From Piscinibacter gummiphilus (lineage in GTDB: Bacteria > Pseudomonadota > Gammaproteobacteria > Burkholderiales > Burkholderiaceae_C), in contig NZ_CP136336.1 in assembly GCF_032681285.1 (NCBI RefSeq), positions 4,141,001 to 4,205,000 of the forward strand: a DNA stretch of 64,000 nt, written 5' to 3'. Both the position numbers and the translations under genes were made by a program. Shown piece by piece: positions 62,430-64,000 of the stretch. Each line of letters opens with the position of its first letter. Within the stretch, counting starts at the first letter, position 1. The notes beneath the pieces are model-generated. The model did no database searches. It was not told where the DNA came from and saw nothing but the letters and a program-made list of their open reading frames with translations.

Positions 62430-63302
62430 TCAGATCTGGCGTGCCTCGAAGGTGTTGCACTGGCTCACGCTGCCGGTCTGCAGGCCCTTCTTGAACCAGG
62501 TGACGCGCTGGGCGCTGGTGCCGTGGGTGAAGGTCTCAGGCTGCACCGTGCCGCGCGACTTGCGCTGCAGCGCGTCGTCGCCGATCTGCGAGGCGGCGTT
62601 GAGCGCTTCTTCCACGTCGCCCTGCTCCAGGATCTGGCGCGCGTTGTTGGCGTGGTGCGCCCACACGCCGGCAAAGCAGTCGGCCTGCAGCTCGAGCCGC
62701 ACCGAGAGCGCGTTCTGCTGCGCTTCGGACACGCGCCCGCGCATGCTGTCGACCTTGCCGCTGATGCCGAGCAGGTTCTGCACGTGGTGGCCGACCTCGT
62801 GCGCGATCACGTAGGCCTGGGCGAAGTCGCCGGGCGCACCGAGGCGGGTGCGCATGGTTTCGTAGAAGCTCAGGTCGATGTAGACCTTCTGGTCGCCGGG
62901 GCAGTAGAACGGCCCCATCGCCGACTGGCCCATGCCGCAGGCGGTGGGCTCGCTGCCGCGGAAGAGGCGCAGCTTGGGGTCGCGGTAGGTCGCGCCCATC
63001 TGCTGGAACTGTTCGCGCCACACGTCTTCGGTGTCGGCCAGCACGACCGAGACGAAACGTGCCATCGGGTCGTCGGCCGGCGGCTTGCCGGCGGGTGCCT
63101 GCTGCACCTGCGGTGCCGAGCCGCCGCCGCTCATGAGGCCGAGGATGGTGAGTGGGTTGATGCCGAAGATCCAGCCGGCGACGAGCGCAATGGCCACACT
63201 GCCCAAGCCGATGCCACGGCCGCCGCCGAATGAGAAGCCCCCGCCGCCACCGGCGCGTGCATCTTCGACGTTGTCGCTTTCACGATTGCCTTGCCACTTC
63301 AT
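62430..63302 (-). CDS. YpfJ-family neutral zinc metallopeptidase, membrane-anchored
   Basis: A 290-residue protein with a Gly-rich cytoplasmic start, one membrane helix ([17 protein letters not shown]) and a metallopeptidase domain carrying [17 protein letters not shown] (zinc-binding HExxH) and a downstream [15 protein letters not shown] that supplies the third ligand region. Length and motifs match the putative neutral zinc metallopeptidases of COG2321. Its physiological target is unknown. It converges on the GntR gene with a 6-bp gap. Confidence 0.9.
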   Translation of the reverse strand: MKWQGNRESDNVEDARAGGGGGFSFGGGRGIGLGSVAIALVAGWIFGINPLTILGLMSGGGSAPQVQQAPAGKPPADDPMARFVSVVLADTEDVWREQFQQMGATYRDPKLRLFRGSEPTACGMGQSAMGPFYCPGDQKVYIDLSFYETMRTRLGAPGDFAQAYVIAHEVGHHVQNLLGISGKVDSMRGRVSEAQQNALSVRLELQADCFAGVWAHHANNARQILEQGDVEEALNAASQIGDDALQRKSRGTVQPETFTHGTSAQRVTWFKKGLQTGSVSQCNTFEARQI

Positions 63303-63405
63303 GGCGAGCTCCCGGCCGTTGGACCAGCCGTCATGGTAGCGACGCCCCGCCGCTTCGCCAGTCCGACGTTGCGCAGGCAAGTGTCGGACGGCGCCCTACC
63401 GAGTC

Positions 63406-63975
63406 TCAGGTCTTGGGCAGGGTCACGCCACGCTGGCCCTGGTACTTGCCGCCGCGGTCCTTGTAGCTCGTCTCGCAGACTTCGTCGCTTTCGAAAAAGA
63501 GCACCTGCGCGCAGCCTTCGCCCGCGTAGATCTTGGCGGGCAGCGGCGTGGTGTTGCTGAATTCGAGCGTCACGTAGCCTTCCCATTCGGGCTCGAAGGG
63601 TGTGACGTTGACGATGATCCCGCAGCGTGCGTAGGTGCTCTTGCCGAGGCAGATGGTGAGCACGCTGCGCGGGATGCGGAAGTACTCGACCGTGCGCGCG
63701 AGCGCGAAGCTGTTGGGCGGGATGATGCAGACGTCGGCCTCGATGTCGACGAAGCTCTTCTCATCGAAGTTCTTCGGGTCGACGACCGTGCTGTGGATGT
63801 TGGTGAAGACCTTGAACTCCGGCGCGCAGCGGATGTCGTAGCCGTAGCTGCTGGTGCCGTAGCTCACGATCTTGTGGCCGTCGGCCGCATGCCGCACCTG
63901 GCCGGGCTCGAAGGGCTCGATCATGCCGTGCTGCTCGGCCATGCGGCGGATCCACTTGTCGCTCTTGATGCTCAT
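63406..63975 (-). CDS. dcd: dCTP deaminase
   Basis: A 189-residue enzyme deaminating dCTP to dUTP, the first step to dTTP in Gram-negative bacteria. It starts [20 protein letters not shown] and contains the family motifs [16 protein letters not shown], the catalytic Glu in [15 protein letters not shown], and [12 protein letters not shown] near the end. An in-frame ATG seven codons upstream is less likely. It is upstream of the YpfJ gene on the same strand with a 103-bp gap. Confidence 0.96.
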   Translation of the reverse strand: MSIKSDKWIRRMAEQHGMIEPFEPGQVRHAADGHKIVSYGTSSYGYDIRCAPEFKVFTNIHSTVVDPKNFDEKSFVDIEADVCIIPPNSFALARTVEYFRIPRSVLTICLGKSTYARCGIIVNVTPFEPEWEGYVTLEFSNTTPLPAKIYAGEGCAQVLFFESDEVCETSYKDRGGKYQGQRGVTLPKT

Positions 63976-64000
63976 GCCGGTCTCGCGCGTTTCCAAAAGG

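Overview
The window looks like chromosomal DNA from a betaproteobacterium of the order Burkholderiales, of the Rubrivivax/Leptothrix/Rhizobacter/Piscinibacter type. The evidence is high G+C throughout (roughly two thirds by eye), dense coding with many ATGA/GTGA stop-start overlaps, and characteristic families: a soluble NAD-dependent Fds formate dehydrogenase, paired PqiA proteins, abundant LysR regulators, a TRAP transporter and DUF3034. I found no rRNA or tRNA genes, CRISPR arrays, insertion sequences or prophage genes.

Layout. 1-4.0 kb: an RND multidrug efflux operon (pump truncated by the window edge, plus lipoprotein adaptor) with a divergent LysR regulator. 4.0-4.9 kb: a GAF protein translationally coupled to a stand-alone receiver domain. 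5.1-7.9 kb: a complete TRAP transporter. 7.8-14.0 kb: a tightly overlapping six-gene operon (taurine/nitrate-type ABC importer, M20 peptidase, GntR/UTRA regulator, allophanate-hydrolase-like amidase), probably for uptake and hydrolysis of an unknown nitrogenous compound, with a 12-bp palindrome in front of its first gene. 14.3-18.2 kb: an orphan GspE/PilB-type ATPase and an AcoR-like regulator that lacks the AAA+ domain. 18.3-21.9 kb: a pqiA-pqiA-pqiB-pqiC envelope lipid-transport operon. 21.9-30.8 kb: a ModE/LysR-like regulator, an oxalate/formate-type MFS carrier and fdsGBAD-fdhD for formate oxidation. 30.8-31.8 kb: a ribbon-helix-helix protein and a DJ-1/PfpI protein.

31.9-39.7 kb is more accessory in character, with many regulator plus oxidoreductase or hydrolase pairs: histidine kinase with receiver, an SDR gene broken by an in-frame TGA next to a LysR gene, AraC with an SDR, MerR with an alpha/beta hydrolase, and a VOC protein. 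39.8-47.4 kb holds an exported protein made of three copies of one domain, an EgtB/SenA-like non-haem iron enzyme with a GFA protein, a LexA-boxed Y-family polymerase, an unusual exported trio (DUF3034 barrel, truncated haemoglobin with a signal peptide, cupredoxin) and an FMN-dependent L-lactate-type dehydrogenase. 47.4-50.1 kb: a LysR gene, a NAD(P)-binding protein, a DsbA-family protein and a small membrane protein.

50.2-62.4 kb is the most coherent system. An eleven-gene operon reads from 61.5 kb down to 50.2 kb, facing a FadR-type GntR regulator across an operator-like inverted repeat. It encodes a sugar ABC importer, an aldose dehydrogenase (AKR), a COG3618 lactonase, a mutarotase, a sugar-acid 5-dehydrogenase, a tagaturonate-reductase-like enzyme, an altronate-dehydratase-family enzyme, a KDG kinase and a 2-keto-3-deoxy-L-fuconate-dehydrogenase-like SDR. 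Read together this is a non-phosphorylative route for L-galactose, and possibly L-fucose, that merges into the hexuronate pathway through D-tagaturonate and D-altronate. The window ends with a YpfJ-type zinc metallopeptidase and dCTP deaminase.
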